A program made the translations under genes and the position numbers. The notes beneath the pieces were generated by a model, which was not told where the DNA came from, searched no databases, and saw only the letters and a list, made by a program, of their open reading frames with translations. From NCBI GenBank assembly GCA_963722175.1, contig CAVRKA010000004.1:806001-870000 (forward strand): a stretch of 64,000 nt of DNA. The letters run 5' to 3'. Each line of letters opens with the position of its first letter. The first letter of the stretch is position 1. Positions 7,550 to 14,728 of the stretch are shown here, piece after piece. This DNA is from WHSW01 sp963722175. Lineage in GTDB: Bacteria > Actinomycetota > Thermoleophilia > Solirubrobacterales > 70-9.

Positions 7550-8407
7550 TTGCGGGGGAGAGTCGACATCTGGGCGTCGGTGGTGGTTTTCGCGGTCCTC
7601 TGCGGCGCCGCGGTCGGCGTCCCGGCCGCCGGATCGTCCACCGTCGGCCGCGCCGCGACCTGCTCCTTCGCACCCGCGCAGCACCGGCTGACGATCAACT
7701 CGAGCGACCTCAAGGTGATCGTCTCGATCCGGCGCGAGGGCGAGCAGCTGGTCGTCCGCCAGGACGGCGGTCCGATCGCGTGCGGAGGCGCCGCGGCGAC
7801 CGTCGCCAACGTGGACACGATCTCGGTCTTCGCGAGCACCGAATTCAGGATCGAGCTGGGGGGCGGGCCCCTCGCTCCCGGGTTCACGGACGAAGGGGAC
7901 GGATCGTCGGAGATCGAGGTTGCCGCCAGGTTCGGCCGCGCCGGCGGGCTGCGCGTGCTCGGTTCCGGAGGCAAGGACCGGATCGTGATGGGCGACCGCG
8001 CCGGCCTTCACGCCGTCGATCTCAACGCCCGCGAAGCCCAGCGCGACGCCGACGTCACGGTCGAGGGGGGACACCCGGTCCTTTCGGTCATCGGCCATCG
8101 AGGGAACGACAGGATCTCGGCCCGCGGGGGTGCCGGGTTCGACGGACCGCTGAGCTGGCAGACCGCGATCAGCGCCGGAGGCGGACGCGACCGGATCAAG
8201 GGCGCGCCCAAGCGCGACCTGATCGGCGGCGGTCCCGGCGCCGACCGGATCAACCCCGGCAAGGGGAGGGATCGGATCAGGTCGCAGGGCGGCGTCGATC
8301 GGTTGCGGTTGCGCGACCGCGAGCACGACTTCGCACGCTGCGGGCGGGGCGAGGACAAGGTCAGGGCGGATCGCAGGGACAAACTCGCCGGCTGCGAAGT
8401 GCGCTGA
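7550..8407 (+). CDS. secreted protein with degenerate RTX-like calcium-binding repeats
   Basis: 285 residues from TTG 7550. The upstream in-frame stretch is Arg-rich noise, whereas TTG 7550 starts directly before a signal peptide (VDIWASVVVFAVLCGAAVG...AG). Residues ~40-200 are beta-rich (VDTISVFAST, IELGGGPL). The C-terminal third has glycine/Asp repeats of the form GGGRDRIKG, GGGPGADRINPGKGRDRIRS, then CGRGEDKVRADRRDKLAGCE, the closing motif seen in Thermoleophilia secreted Ca-binding-like proteins. The repeats are degenerate compared with true GGxGxDxLx. Likely exported to the cell surface. Confidence 0.75.
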   Translation: MRGRVDIWASVVVFAVLCGAAVGVPAAGSSTVGRAATCSFAPAQHRLTINSSDLKVIVSIRREGEQLVVRQDGGPIACGGAAATVANVDTISVFASTEFRIELGGGPLAPGFTDEGDGSSEIEVAARFGRAGGLRVLGSGGKDRIVMGDRAGLHAVDLNAREAQRDADVTVEGGHPVLSVIGHRGNDRISARGGAGFDGPLSWQTAISAGGGRDRIKGAPKRDLIGGGPGADRINPGKGRDRIRSQGGVDRLRLRDREHDFARCGRGEDKVRADRRDKLAGCEVR

Positions 8408-8458
8408 AGCGCCGTAGGGTTCGAGCGTGGCGGACTCCATGCGGGGCCGCCTCAGCCG

Positions 8459-9511
8459 ATGCACGACTTCGCTTCCGACAACCACGCCCGCGCCCACCCA
8501 GAGGTGCTCGAGGCGATCGCCGCCGCGAACGAGGGCCACGCGGGCTCCTACGGCGCCGATCCGTGGACCGAGCGCGCCGCGGGGGTCCTGGGCGAGCACT
8601 TCGGCGCCGACGCGCGAGCCTTCTTCGTCTTCAACGGCACCGGCGCGAACGTGAGCGCAATCGACGCTCTGACCAGGCCGTTCGAGGGCGTGATCTGCAC
8701 CGAGACGGCGCACATGAACGTCGACGAGTGCGGTGCTGTCGAGCGCCTTGCCGGCACGAAGCTGCTGACCGTCGGCACCGAGCATGGCAAGCTCGGCCCC
8801 GACGACATCGCCCGGTGGGAGTCGAGCCGCGGTGACGAGCATCGGGTCCAGGCGCGCCTCGTGTCGGTCACCCAGGCGAGCGAGCTCGGCACCGTGTACA
8901 CCGTCGACGAGACCCGCGCGATCGCCGACGTCGCCCACCGGCTCGGGATGCTCGTCCACGTCGACGGCGCTCGGCTGGCGAACGCGGCCGCGGCGCTCGG
9001 CGCCTCCTTCGCCGAGCTGACGACCGACGCCGGCGTCGACGCCGTCTCCTTCGGCGGCACCAAGAACGGCCTCCTGTTCGGCGAGGCGGTCGTTTTCTGC
9101 CGTCCCGCCCTCGCCGAAAGCTTCCTGTTCACCCGCAAGCAGCTCGGCCAGCTCGCTTCGAAGATGCGCTTCGTCGCGGCGCAGTTCGAGGCGCTGCTCT
9201 CCGGCGACCTCTGGTTGCGAAGCGCCCGCCACGCGAACGAGATGGCCGCTCGGCTGGCGGCCGCGGTCGAGGCGATCGACGGCGTCGAGGTCAGCCACCC
9301 GGTGGAGTCGAACGCCGTCTTCGCGCGGCTGCCCCGCGCGGCGATCGACCGTCTGCTCGCCGAGCTGCCGGGAGAGCACCCGTTCTACGTCTGGGACGAG
9401 GCGCGCGACGAGGTCCGCTGGATGTGCTCCTGGGATACGACCGAGGCGGACGTCGACGAGTTCGCGGGGAAGATCGCCGAGGCCATCGGCACCGGGCGCT
9501 CTTCTACGTGA
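8459..9511 (+). CDS. threonine aldolase / beta-eliminating lyase family PLP enzyme
   Basis: 350 residues, the usual family length. It begins MHDFASDNHARAHPEVLEAI, in the place of the family's D-x-R-S-D-T-x-T start. The PLP lysine lies in SFGGTKNGLLFGEAVVF (~residue 200), and VHVDGARLANAAAAL carries the Asp that contacts the cofactor. Low-specificity L-threonine aldolases cleave beta-hydroxy amino acids to glycine plus an aldehyde. TAGGGT at 8415-8420 precedes an out-of-frame GTG (8427); the ATG at 8459 gives the correct N-terminus. It overlaps the lasso-cluster nucleotidyltransferase convergently by 8 bp. Confidence 0.9.
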   Translation: MHDFASDNHARAHPEVLEAIAAANEGHAGSYGADPWTERAAGVLGEHFGADARAFFVFNGTGANVSAIDALTRPFEGVICTETAHMNVDECGAVERLAGTKLLTVGTEHGKLGPDDIARWESSRGDEHRVQARLVSVTQASELGTVYTVDETRAIADVAHRLGMLVHVDGARLANAAAALGASFAELTTDAGVDAVSFGGTKNGLLFGEAVVFCRPALAESFLFTRKQLGQLASKMRFVAAQFEALLSGDLWLRSARHANEMAARLAAAVEAIDGVEVSHPVESNAVFARLPRAAIDRLLAELPGEHPFYVWDEARDEVRWMCSWDTTEADVDEFAGKIAEAIGTGRSST

Positions 9512-10718
9512 TCGCGGACGACTGACCCGCCCGCCACTCGCCGGCGGAACGCGAGCGAGGAGGGCGCCACGCCGACCAGAGCCCCGCCAGGTGGCGGAGC
9601 GCGATCTTTGCCGCGTGAACCGGCCGCATCGCGGTGATCCGCCACCGCGCTGAAGCCGGCAGCCGGTACATCGACTCGATCTCCGCCCGCGTGACGAACA
9701 GCTCGCGCCTCAGGAAGTGGCGGAGCTCGCCCGGCGGGCTGAGGAGGGCGTCGACCGTCGCGATGTTGGCGCGCAGCTGGTCGGGCTCGCCGACCTGATT
9801 CCAGTTCGCTAGGTTCGCCGCGAGGCGCGATGTGAGGTTGACCTGCCGGGAGTCGGGCACCAGCTCGGCGGCCGGGATCCCGACCACCCGTTCGGCGGCC
9901 AGGGCGGCTGCCGCGAACGCCCGGCGCAGGAGTGGGTACTCGCGCCAGTGCCGCTCCAGCCAGCGACCTCCCTCTGGCTGGTGGAGATCGCACCAGGCCG
10001 CGATGTCGACGACAGCGCGCAGCCCGTAGAACCCGTCGCGTGCGTAGAAGAGCATCAGCGCCGCCAGGTCATCGCGGGGCTCGGGCTCGAGAAACACCCC
10101 GTGCCTGCGACTGTTGGCGAGGAGTCGCTCCGAGAACCGGTCCTCGTACCAGTGAACCCGCCAGTGCAGGTCGATCCGGGGAAGGTCGACGGTACGGCTC
10201 CTGAGGATCGAGTGGATGTCCGGCAGGCCGTGACTGCGCAGGGGCGTTGCGGGCTCGACCGCGTAGCCGAATGTGGTGAGCGCTTCGGCTGCGGGAGCGA
10301 GGTGTGTCCGCGACACGAGGAGATCGATGTCGTTCGAGAATCGGAAGCCGACATCTCCGTGGAGCCTGCGCGCCTGCAGCGGCCCCTTGAGAACGAGCGC
10401 CGGTATCCCGGCTTCCTCCAGGCCGGCGACGAACTCCGCGCTCAATGCCTCGAGCGCCAGCCCCCGGGACCGATTCGCCGCGACCTCGGCCTGGACGGCC
10501 TCAACGAAAGCGGGCGGTGCGACCTCCGCGCCCCAGAGGGCGATCGCGCGCGAGCCGAGCAGCGCGAGCAGGCGCTGATCCCGAAGCGCGTGCAGGAGCG
10601 CGGTCGAATCGCACGCGTCGAGCGCTTCGCGCGCGCCAAGCGCCGGGACCGTCAGACGCTGTGCCAGCAAGCGCGCTGCAGCCAACTCCGGCTCCGCCGC
10701 GGCGTCCACAGTCGCCAT
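9504..10718 (-). CDS. nucleotidyltransferase of the lasso-peptide cluster (NTP_transf_5-like)
   Basis: 404 residues. AGIPALVLKGPLQARRLHGD followed by FSNDIDLLVSRTHLAPAAEA (~residues 105-145) is the hallmark of the family, with the D-x-D metal motif in NDIDLL. Later LPRIDLHWRVHW is also typical. It follows the second lasso precursor by 38 bases. In the pseudomycoidin pathway a nucleotidyltransferase of this family adds hexoses to the phosphate placed on the C-terminal Ser by the partner kinase. The same pair, kinase plus nucleotidyltransferase, is present here, so the product may be a phospho-glycosylated lasso peptide (inference). Confidence 0.85.
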   Translation of the reverse strand: MATVDAAAEPELAAARLLAQRLTVPALGAREALDACDSTALLHALRDQRLLALLGSRAIALWGAEVAPPAFVEAVQAEVAANRSRGLALEALSAEFVAGLEEAGIPALVLKGPLQARRLHGDVGFRFSNDIDLLVSRTHLAPAAEALTTFGYAVEPATPLRSHGLPDIHSILRSRTVDLPRIDLHWRVHWYEDRFSERLLANSRRHGVFLEPEPRDDLAALMLFYARDGFYGLRAVVDIAAWCDLHQPEGGRWLERHWREYPLLRRAFAAAALAAERVVGIPAAELVPDSRQVNLTSRLAANLANWNQVGEPDQLRANIATVDALLSPPGELRHFLRRELFVTRAEIESMYRLPASARWRITAMRPVHAAKIALRHLAGLWSAWRPPRSRSAGEWRAGQSSAIT

Positions 10719-10724
10719 TCTGTT

Positions 10725-10753
10725 CGGCCGCTAGGCGGAAGCCCCGGCGGCCG
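10725..10753 (-). terminator. hairpin between precursor A1 and the nucleotidyltransferase
   Basis: CGGCCGC (10725-10731) and GCGGCCG (10747-10753) form a 7-bp perfect stem with a 15-base loop just after the precursor stop codon. There is no T-run. It could protect the precursor mRNA 3' end or attenuate read-through into the enzyme gene. Confidence 0.4.
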
Positions 10754-10756
10754 AGG

Positions 10757-10888
10757 TTACGAGAACGTCAGGTCCCGCTTCGGAGTCATGACCGGGAAGT
10801 CGCGGTCGGTGTAGTCACCGTCCATCTGCCCGGCCGTGAGTTCCTCGAGCTTGCCGAAGTCCTCGATCGTAGGAGTCTCGTAGTGCAT
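10757..10888 (-). CDS. lasso peptide precursor (distal copy, here A1)
   Basis: 43 residues, found by reading the minus strand. The leader is MHYETPTIEDFGKLEELTA (1-19), with the Y-x-x-P-x-I...F-G motif read by RRE proteins and the conserved Thr two residues before the cut. The predicted core is 20-43 (24 residues). Gly20 supplies the ring amine, and Asp28, ninth in the core (GQMDGDYTD), is the likely ring-closing acid. The tail contains DFPVMTPK and ends LTFS, so the C-terminal residue is Ser, the target of lasso kinases. It is strongly similar to the copy at 10940. The ribosome site is weak (AGACAGG). Ring size and cut site are predictions. Confidence 0.93.
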   Translation of the reverse strand: MHYETPTIEDFGKLEELTAGQMDGDYTDRDFPVMTPKRDLTFS

Positions 10889-10939
10889 CGCGCCTGTCTT
10901 TTTACCCGGTTCGCCGCAACGACGCGCCGGTTCGCTCGC

Positions 10940-11071
10940 CTACGAGAACGTGATGATGTTCCGCGGCGTATGGATCGGAAAGTCGGCGTCCGTGAACTCG
11001 CCGTCGTTCAGCCCGGCCGTGATCTCGACGAGGCTGCCGAAGTCCTCAATCGCGGGACTCTCGTACTGCAT
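10940..11071 (-). CDS. lasso peptide precursor (proximal copy, here A2)
   Basis: 43 residues. The leader is MQYESPAIEDFGSLVEITA (1-19) and the predicted core is 20-43. Gly20 is core position 1, Asp28 is core position 9 (GLNDGEFTD), followed by ADFPIHTPR and a C-terminal ITFS ending in Ser. An excellent ribosome site, GGAGGTGA, ends five bases before the ATG, much better than that of the other copy. Compared with A1, conserved core positions include G1, D4, G5, T8, D9, D11, F12, P13, T16, P17, T22, F23 and S24, while 2, 3, 10, 15, 19 and 20 differ. The pair therefore encodes two related products of one pathway. Confidence 0.95.
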   Translation of the reverse strand: MQYESPAIEDFGSLVEITAGLNDGEFTDADFPIHTPRNIITFS

Positions 11072-11089
11072 GTGGTCACCTCCGCTTGC

Positions 11090-11119
11090 GACCGAGTTGG
11101 GGCGTGCCCCCCTTCGGTC
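11090..11119 (-). promoter_or_regulatory. nested hairpin in the precursor mRNA leader
   Basis: Outer arms GACCGA/TCGGTC (11090-11095 and 11114-11119) enclose an inner GGGG-CGTG-CCCC stem (11099-11110). It sits in the ~60-base leader just upstream of the GGAGGTGA ribosome site. It may stabilise the precursor mRNA or terminate read-through from the cyclase gene. Confidence 0.45.
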
Positions 11120-11137
11120 TCCTAACCCAACCGGGGG

Positions 11138-11166
11138 AGCATAACGTCACCGATCGGATGATGCAA
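11138..11166 (-). promoter_or_regulatory. promoter of the lasso precursor genes (-35 TTGCAT, 17 bp, -10 TATGCT)
   Basis: On the minus strand TTGCAT (11161-11166) and TATGCT (11138-11143) are separated by exactly 17 bases, a good match to a vegetative sigma-70-type promoter. It starts 25 bases after the cyclase stop codon and predicts a transcript start near 11131, about 60 bases before the A2 ATG. The precursors can thus be expressed at a higher level than the enzymes. Confidence 0.65.
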
Positions 11167-11190
11167 GCGTCCATCGACCGGACGAGTGGA

Positions 11191-12987
11191 TCACTGAAAG
11201 TGGTGCCGCGCCCAGAGGCACGCGGTGGCCACGCGCCACGCGACCAGCGGGCCGGCGTGGTCCGAGACCGCGTCAAGCCGATCCGGCCGAAGCGCCCATC
11301 CGATCGCCTGTCCCGGATCCTGGAGCAGGCGTGAGAGCGGTTCCGAATCCGGCCCGGCCAGCGCGTCGTCGAGGAGCTCGTTGAAGAACGGCTTCCGGGC
11401 GGAGAGCCTCACGCTCTCCGGGATCAGCCCGCGCACGGCCTCGCGGGCGAGCGGACGATCGTGCTCGGGGTCGAAGCTCAGCTCGGGGGGCAGCGACAGC
11501 ACCAGCTCGACGAGGGTGAGGTCGCGCCACGGATGGGCGACGTCGAACCCGCCTCGACCGCCCGAGCGACCACCCTCGTCCTGGGCCGCCAGGCGATCCG
11601 GGCCGTCGACCAGCGAGAACGCCAGCGACGACCACCACCGTGGGCCGGGCAGCGACTTCCAGGCGTCTTGCTCCAGGGGAGGACCGAGCAGTTCGCGTGC
11701 CGCTTCGGTGAGCCACGGGGTCGTCGTACGTCCGCCGTTTCGCAGGCGCCGGAGCCGGGCGTGGAGCGCGGGCGGCAGCGCCCCGCGAACGCCCCATTGG
11801 GCGATCGCCCGCCTGACCCGGCGGCGTGGCGGGTTGGGGCCCATCCCCGGTATCCGGCGCGCCTGAGCAAACAACTGCGCGAGGCGTCCGGCCACCAGGA
11901 GGTCGGCAAGCAGCCGCGGTGACAGTCCGAACAGCTCGTCGCCCCCCTCGCCATCGAGCATGACGTCGACACCGCCGGTGCGAGCGGTCTCATAGAGCGG
12001 CTCCCAGACGAACCAGTTCGGCGACGAAGGCGGAAGGGCCCATGCCCGGATGTATCGCTCGGCCGCGGCGAGCGCGCTCCCGCCCCCGAACCGCAGCTTG
12101 TGAACCTGAATCCCGAGCTCGTCCTCGAGCTGTTCGATCGCATCCGACTCGTCGATCTCGGGGTGGGAAGGGAACACTCCCGAGTAGGCGCGGGCGGGGC
12201 TGCCCTGCTCCCGCGCGAACCCCGCGACGCACGCCGAATCCAGGCCGCCGCTCAGCAGGACCCCGGGGTCCGTCGCGCCTCGGAGCGCCCGCTGTACCGC
12301 GCCGGCCATCGCGTCGCGCAACTCCGCCACGGCATCCTCGCGAGCGATCGTTTCTGGCTCGCGATAACGCGGCTCCCACCACCGGCGGACCTCCGCACGG
12401 CTGTCGCTCACGCGGATCAGGCGGCCCGCCCGCAGGCGCGAGGTGCCGGCGAACAGGGTCCGGTCGTCCGGGATCGGACGCCGGGCGAGCCAATGGGCCA
12501 GGGCCACGCGATCCGGGGCCGGCGGCGACGCGGTCGCCGCCAGGACGTCGCGGACCTCCGACGCGACGATCAGACCGTTTCCCTCGGTCCGGTAGTGGAC
12601 CGGGCGCCCGCCGAGCTGGTCACGGGCCACGACACCGACCCTCGTTTCCCGGTCCCAGAGCAGTACGGCGAACGGGCCGCGAACGCGATCCAGGACCGCC
12701 TCGCCGAGGCGTTGATACCCGTGGGCGAGGATCGCGGACTCGTCGCCGGCGATCCCGAGCTCGGCGCCGAGTGCCTCGACCCCGTCGATCGAGCCGTCGA
12801 TCAAGCAGAGGACCCGCCCGGAGCCCGGCGGCTCGGCATCGGCGGGCGCGCGCCATGCGAGCTCCAGACCGGGCGTTGCGGTCGCGGCGGTCCCGCTCTC
12901 GGAGCCAAGCGCGGCACGCAAGCGCTCCGCACCTTCGGGCCGTCCCGCGTCGCGGGCGAAGCGGGCCAGAAAGGGCAGCGATCTCAA
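11191..12987 (-). CDS. lasso cyclase (asparagine synthetase-like, C protein)
   Basis: 598 residues from TTG 12987, which overlaps the B2 stop. The upstream in-frame extension is Arg-rich shadow of B2 and the kinase. The N-terminal half is a class II amidotransferase-like domain without a usable catalytic Cys (starts LRSLPFLARFARDAG; later GPFAVLLWDRETRVGVVARD). The C-terminal ATP-pyrophosphatase domain has GVLLSGGLDSACVAGFARE (~residue 245) and DVMLDGEGGDELFGLSPRL. The family adenylates the Asp/Glu side chain and closes the lasso ring with the core's Gly1 amine. Context with B1, B2, kinase and precursors makes this role very likely. Confidence 0.93.
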   Translation of the reverse strand: MRSLPFLARFARDAGRPEGAERLRAALGSESGTAATATPGLELAWRAPADAEPPGSGRVLCLIDGSIDGVEALGAELGIAGDESAILAHGYQRLGEAVLDRVRGPFAVLLWDRETRVGVVARDQLGGRPVHYRTEGNGLIVASEVRDVLAATASPPAPDRVALAHWLARRPIPDDRTLFAGTSRLRAGRLIRVSDSRAEVRRWWEPRYREPETIAREDAVAELRDAMAGAVQRALRGATDPGVLLSGGLDSACVAGFAREQGSPARAYSGVFPSHPEIDESDAIEQLEDELGIQVHKLRFGGGSALAAAERYIRAWALPPSSPNWFVWEPLYETARTGGVDVMLDGEGGDELFGLSPRLLADLLVAGRLAQLFAQARRIPGMGPNPPRRRVRRAIAQWGVRGALPPALHARLRRLRNGGRTTTPWLTEAARELLGPPLEQDAWKSLPGPRWWSSLAFSLVDGPDRLAAQDEGGRSGGRGGFDVAHPWRDLTLVELVLSLPPELSFDPEHDRPLAREAVRGLIPESVRLSARKPFFNELLDDALAGPDSEPLSRLLQDPGQAIGWALRPDRLDAVSDHAGPLVAWRVATACLWARHHFQ

Positions 12988-13418
12988 AGCTGTGTGAGGC
13001 GCTCGAGGGGTGGCCGGCCGGGCTCGAGCAGCGCGGCGCCGTCGTGCTCGACCCAGGCGTGGGCGGCGAGCTGCTCGCCGGGATGCACCGCGAGCACCAG
13101 CTCCGTCCGGATGCCGCGCCGGCTGAGGAGCCCGGTCAGCACCAGCGAACGGACCAGGCAGCGCCCGTCGGCCGGGAGCGCCCAGAGCACTCGGGTGGTG
13201 ATGGCTCCGAGCACGCGACCCGCGAAGAGCTGGTCCTCGGCGCTGCCGGGCGGCGCCCCGGCTGCCGGCTGATCGCGTAGTCGCGACAGCGCAGCGGGGA
13301 GATCCTCGCGGCGCAGGAGCCATCGCGCTCGCGCGTAGAGACCGAGGATCTCGGCGCTGAGGCGCGCCTTGTCGACCACGGTGAGCCGCAGGTCCTTCGA
13401 GGGAAGCACGGGCTTCAT
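12984..13418 (-). CDS. lasso leader peptidase (transglutaminase-like B2)
   Basis: 144 residues from ATG 13418. The B2 family Cys lies in ADGRCLVRSLVLTGLLSRRG (Cys87), and its partner His in EQLAAHAWVEHDGAALLEPG (His120), with the family's usual W-V-E-x-D-G pattern. B2 proteins cut the leader from the precursor after B1 delivers it. A GTG at 13427 in frame would overlap the kinase stop as GTGA and may be the true start. The 3' end overlaps the TTG start of the cyclase, consistent with coupled translation. Confidence 0.92.
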   Translation of the reverse strand: MKPVLPSKDLRLTVVDKARLSAEILGLYARARWLLRREDLPAALSRLRDQPAAGAPPGSAEDQLFAGRVLGAITTRVLWALPADGRCLVRSLVLTGLLSRRGIRTELVLAVHPGEQLAAHAWVEHDGAALLEPGRPPLERLTQL

Positions 13419-13423
13419 CGCGG

Positions 13424-14389
13424 TCACTCGCCGCCGCCGGCGGAGGCGTGCTCCCAGATCGCCTGCGCGAGGGGCGCCGCGCCCTCTTCGTAGTCGGCCT
13501 TGACCCTCCATAGCGGGACCGCGGCTTGGAGGCGAGCGCAGAGGTCGAGCAGGCCGACCAACCGCCTCCGTGAGTCGACTCCGGCGATGAACGTGCTTGC
13601 CAGCAGGCGTCGCGGATCCACCCCGGGCTCGAAACGCCGCTGAGCGTCGCCTGACGCCCGTTCCAGGAAGTAGAGCCCGCCCAGCGGAACCGGCGCCGGC
13701 TCGCGCTCGACCCCCACGTAGATCTTGCCCGAGCGTCCGAGGACGCGCCCCAGCCGGCGTCGCTCGCTCGGCTCGAGCGCGGCTCGCTCGGCTGGGCGCA
13801 GCGCAGCGATCGCCGGTCCCGGGTGGGCGAGCACCTGCTCGCCCCGCTCTGAGAGGGCCAGCACGTCGTCGGTGATGAAGCGCCCGCCGTGAAGCATCAG
13901 GCGAGCGGCGATCGAGGTCTTGCCGAACCCGCTGTCCGCGAGCACGCCCACCGCGCGGTCGCCCACGCGCACGGCGCTGGCGTGAAGGAGCTCGCGACCT
14001 CGCAGCAGCGCGGCCCAGGGCAGGACTCGCCCCACCAGGAAGCGCTGCCACCGCCAGGCCTCGACGGCCGGGGGGGCGCAGAGGACGCGGTCGCCGGAGG
14101 GCGAGATCAGCGCGGTGCCGAAGTGGCGCGCGTAGAGGAGATACTCGTTGCGCGCGCTGCGGTCAATCGTGCGGTCCGGCCCTTGACCGCGCCGCGACAA
14201 CGTCTCCTCCCCCAAGCGCTCCGCGCCGCCGGCGTCCCAGTGCTCGGCGATCGTCCGCTCCGACACCCGCTCGACGCGCGTCCTGGGGAGGCGCCCCGAA
14301 CCCTCGGGCAGTCCCGGCGCCTCGAACGTCGACTCGACGTTGATGCCGAAGGCATGGCTGCGCAGCGCCCTAGCCGGCATCGCCGGCAT
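13424..14389 (-). CDS. HPr kinase-like lasso peptide tailoring kinase
   Basis: 321 residues from ATG 14389 (a second ATG at 14380 is equally possible). The N-terminal FGINVESTFEAPGLPEG is typical of the HprK-like proteins in lasso clusters. RELLHASAVRVGDRAVGVLA followed by DSGFGKTSIAARLMLHGGRF holds the Walker A P-loop (~residue 150), and ITDDVLALSE follows as the acidic motif. In the paeninodin-type pathways this family phosphorylates the C-terminal Ser of the lasso peptide, and both precursors here end in Ser. It overlaps B1 by 20 bp. Confidence 0.9.
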   Translation of the reverse strand: MPAMPARALRSHAFGINVESTFEAPGLPEGSGRLPRTRVERVSERTIAEHWDAGGAERLGEETLSRRGQGPDRTIDRSARNEYLLYARHFGTALISPSGDRVLCAPPAVEAWRWQRFLVGRVLPWAALLRGRELLHASAVRVGDRAVGVLADSGFGKTSIAARLMLHGGRFITDDVLALSERGEQVLAHPGPAIAALRPAERAALEPSERRRLGRVLGRSGKIYVGVEREPAPVPLGGLYFLERASGDAQRRFEPGVDPRRLLASTFIAGVDSRRRLVGLLDLCARLQAAVPLWRVKADYEEGAAPLAQAIWEHASAGGGE

Positions 14390-14675
14390 CGGCGACGATG
14401 AGCCCGCGGTCGACCAACCCCTGAAGCAGCTCGGCGAGGTCGCGCTCGATCACCGCGGCCGGTTGGTCGTACTCGGCGGCGAGGCCGGCGATCGCGTCGC
14501 GCGGCGTCGTCGTCTCGCCGCTTGCCTCGAGCATCCTCATCGCCACCTGGTTGAGCCCGTGGTAGCTGCCCGACTGCAGGTTCAGGAGCACGGTCTGCTG
14601 CTCGAAGGCGCGCGAGACGACGTGGTCCGGAAGTTGGAAATTATGGTCGAGGATCGAGGGCGAAGCCGCGTTCAT
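14370..14675 (-). CDS. lasso RRE protein (PqqD-like B1)
   Basis: 101 residues from ATG 14675. The sequence ILDHNFQLPDHVVSRAFEQQ, TVLLNLQSGSYHGLNQVAMR and VIERDLAELLQGLVDRGLI is a clear PqqD fold: beta strands followed by three helices. These proteins hold the leader peptide through its Y-x-x-P motif and hand it to B2 and C. It is the first gene of the modification operon. TACCAT at 14683-14688 lies seven bases before the ATG, so the message is probably leaderless. Length and motifs are normal. Confidence 0.93.
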   Translation of the reverse strand: MNAASPSILDHNFQLPDHVVSRAFEQQTVLLNLQSGSYHGLNQVAMRMLEASGETTTPRDAIAGLAAEYDQPAAVIERDLAELLQGLVDRGLIVADAGDAG

Positions 14676-14682
14676 CGCGGCG

Positions 14683-14688
14683 ATGGTA
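14683..14688 (-). promoter_or_regulatory. -10-like TACCAT for the lasso enzyme operon
   Basis: On the minus strand TACCAT is followed after seven bases by the ATG of B1, with no Shine-Dalgarno sequence between. This would give a leaderless transcript starting at the ATG. No clear -35 was found. Confidence 0.5.
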
Positions 14689-14728
14689 AGGCCAATCCGG
14701 CCCTGATAACGCCGCTTGCCTGCGCGCT

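Noticed and set aside
8427..8654. GTG-started frame at 8427, six bases after TAGGGT
   Set aside because: It is out of frame with the aldolase-like enzyme and encodes Ser/Thr/Arg-rich noise; the enzyme's conserved N-terminus starts at ATG 8459. The TAGGGT may still be a promoter.
12988..13323. Long N-terminal extension of the lasso cyclase
   Set aside because: It overlaps the whole conserved B2 domain in another frame and is Arg/Pro-rich. TTG 12987, coupled to the B2 stop, gives the proper start.
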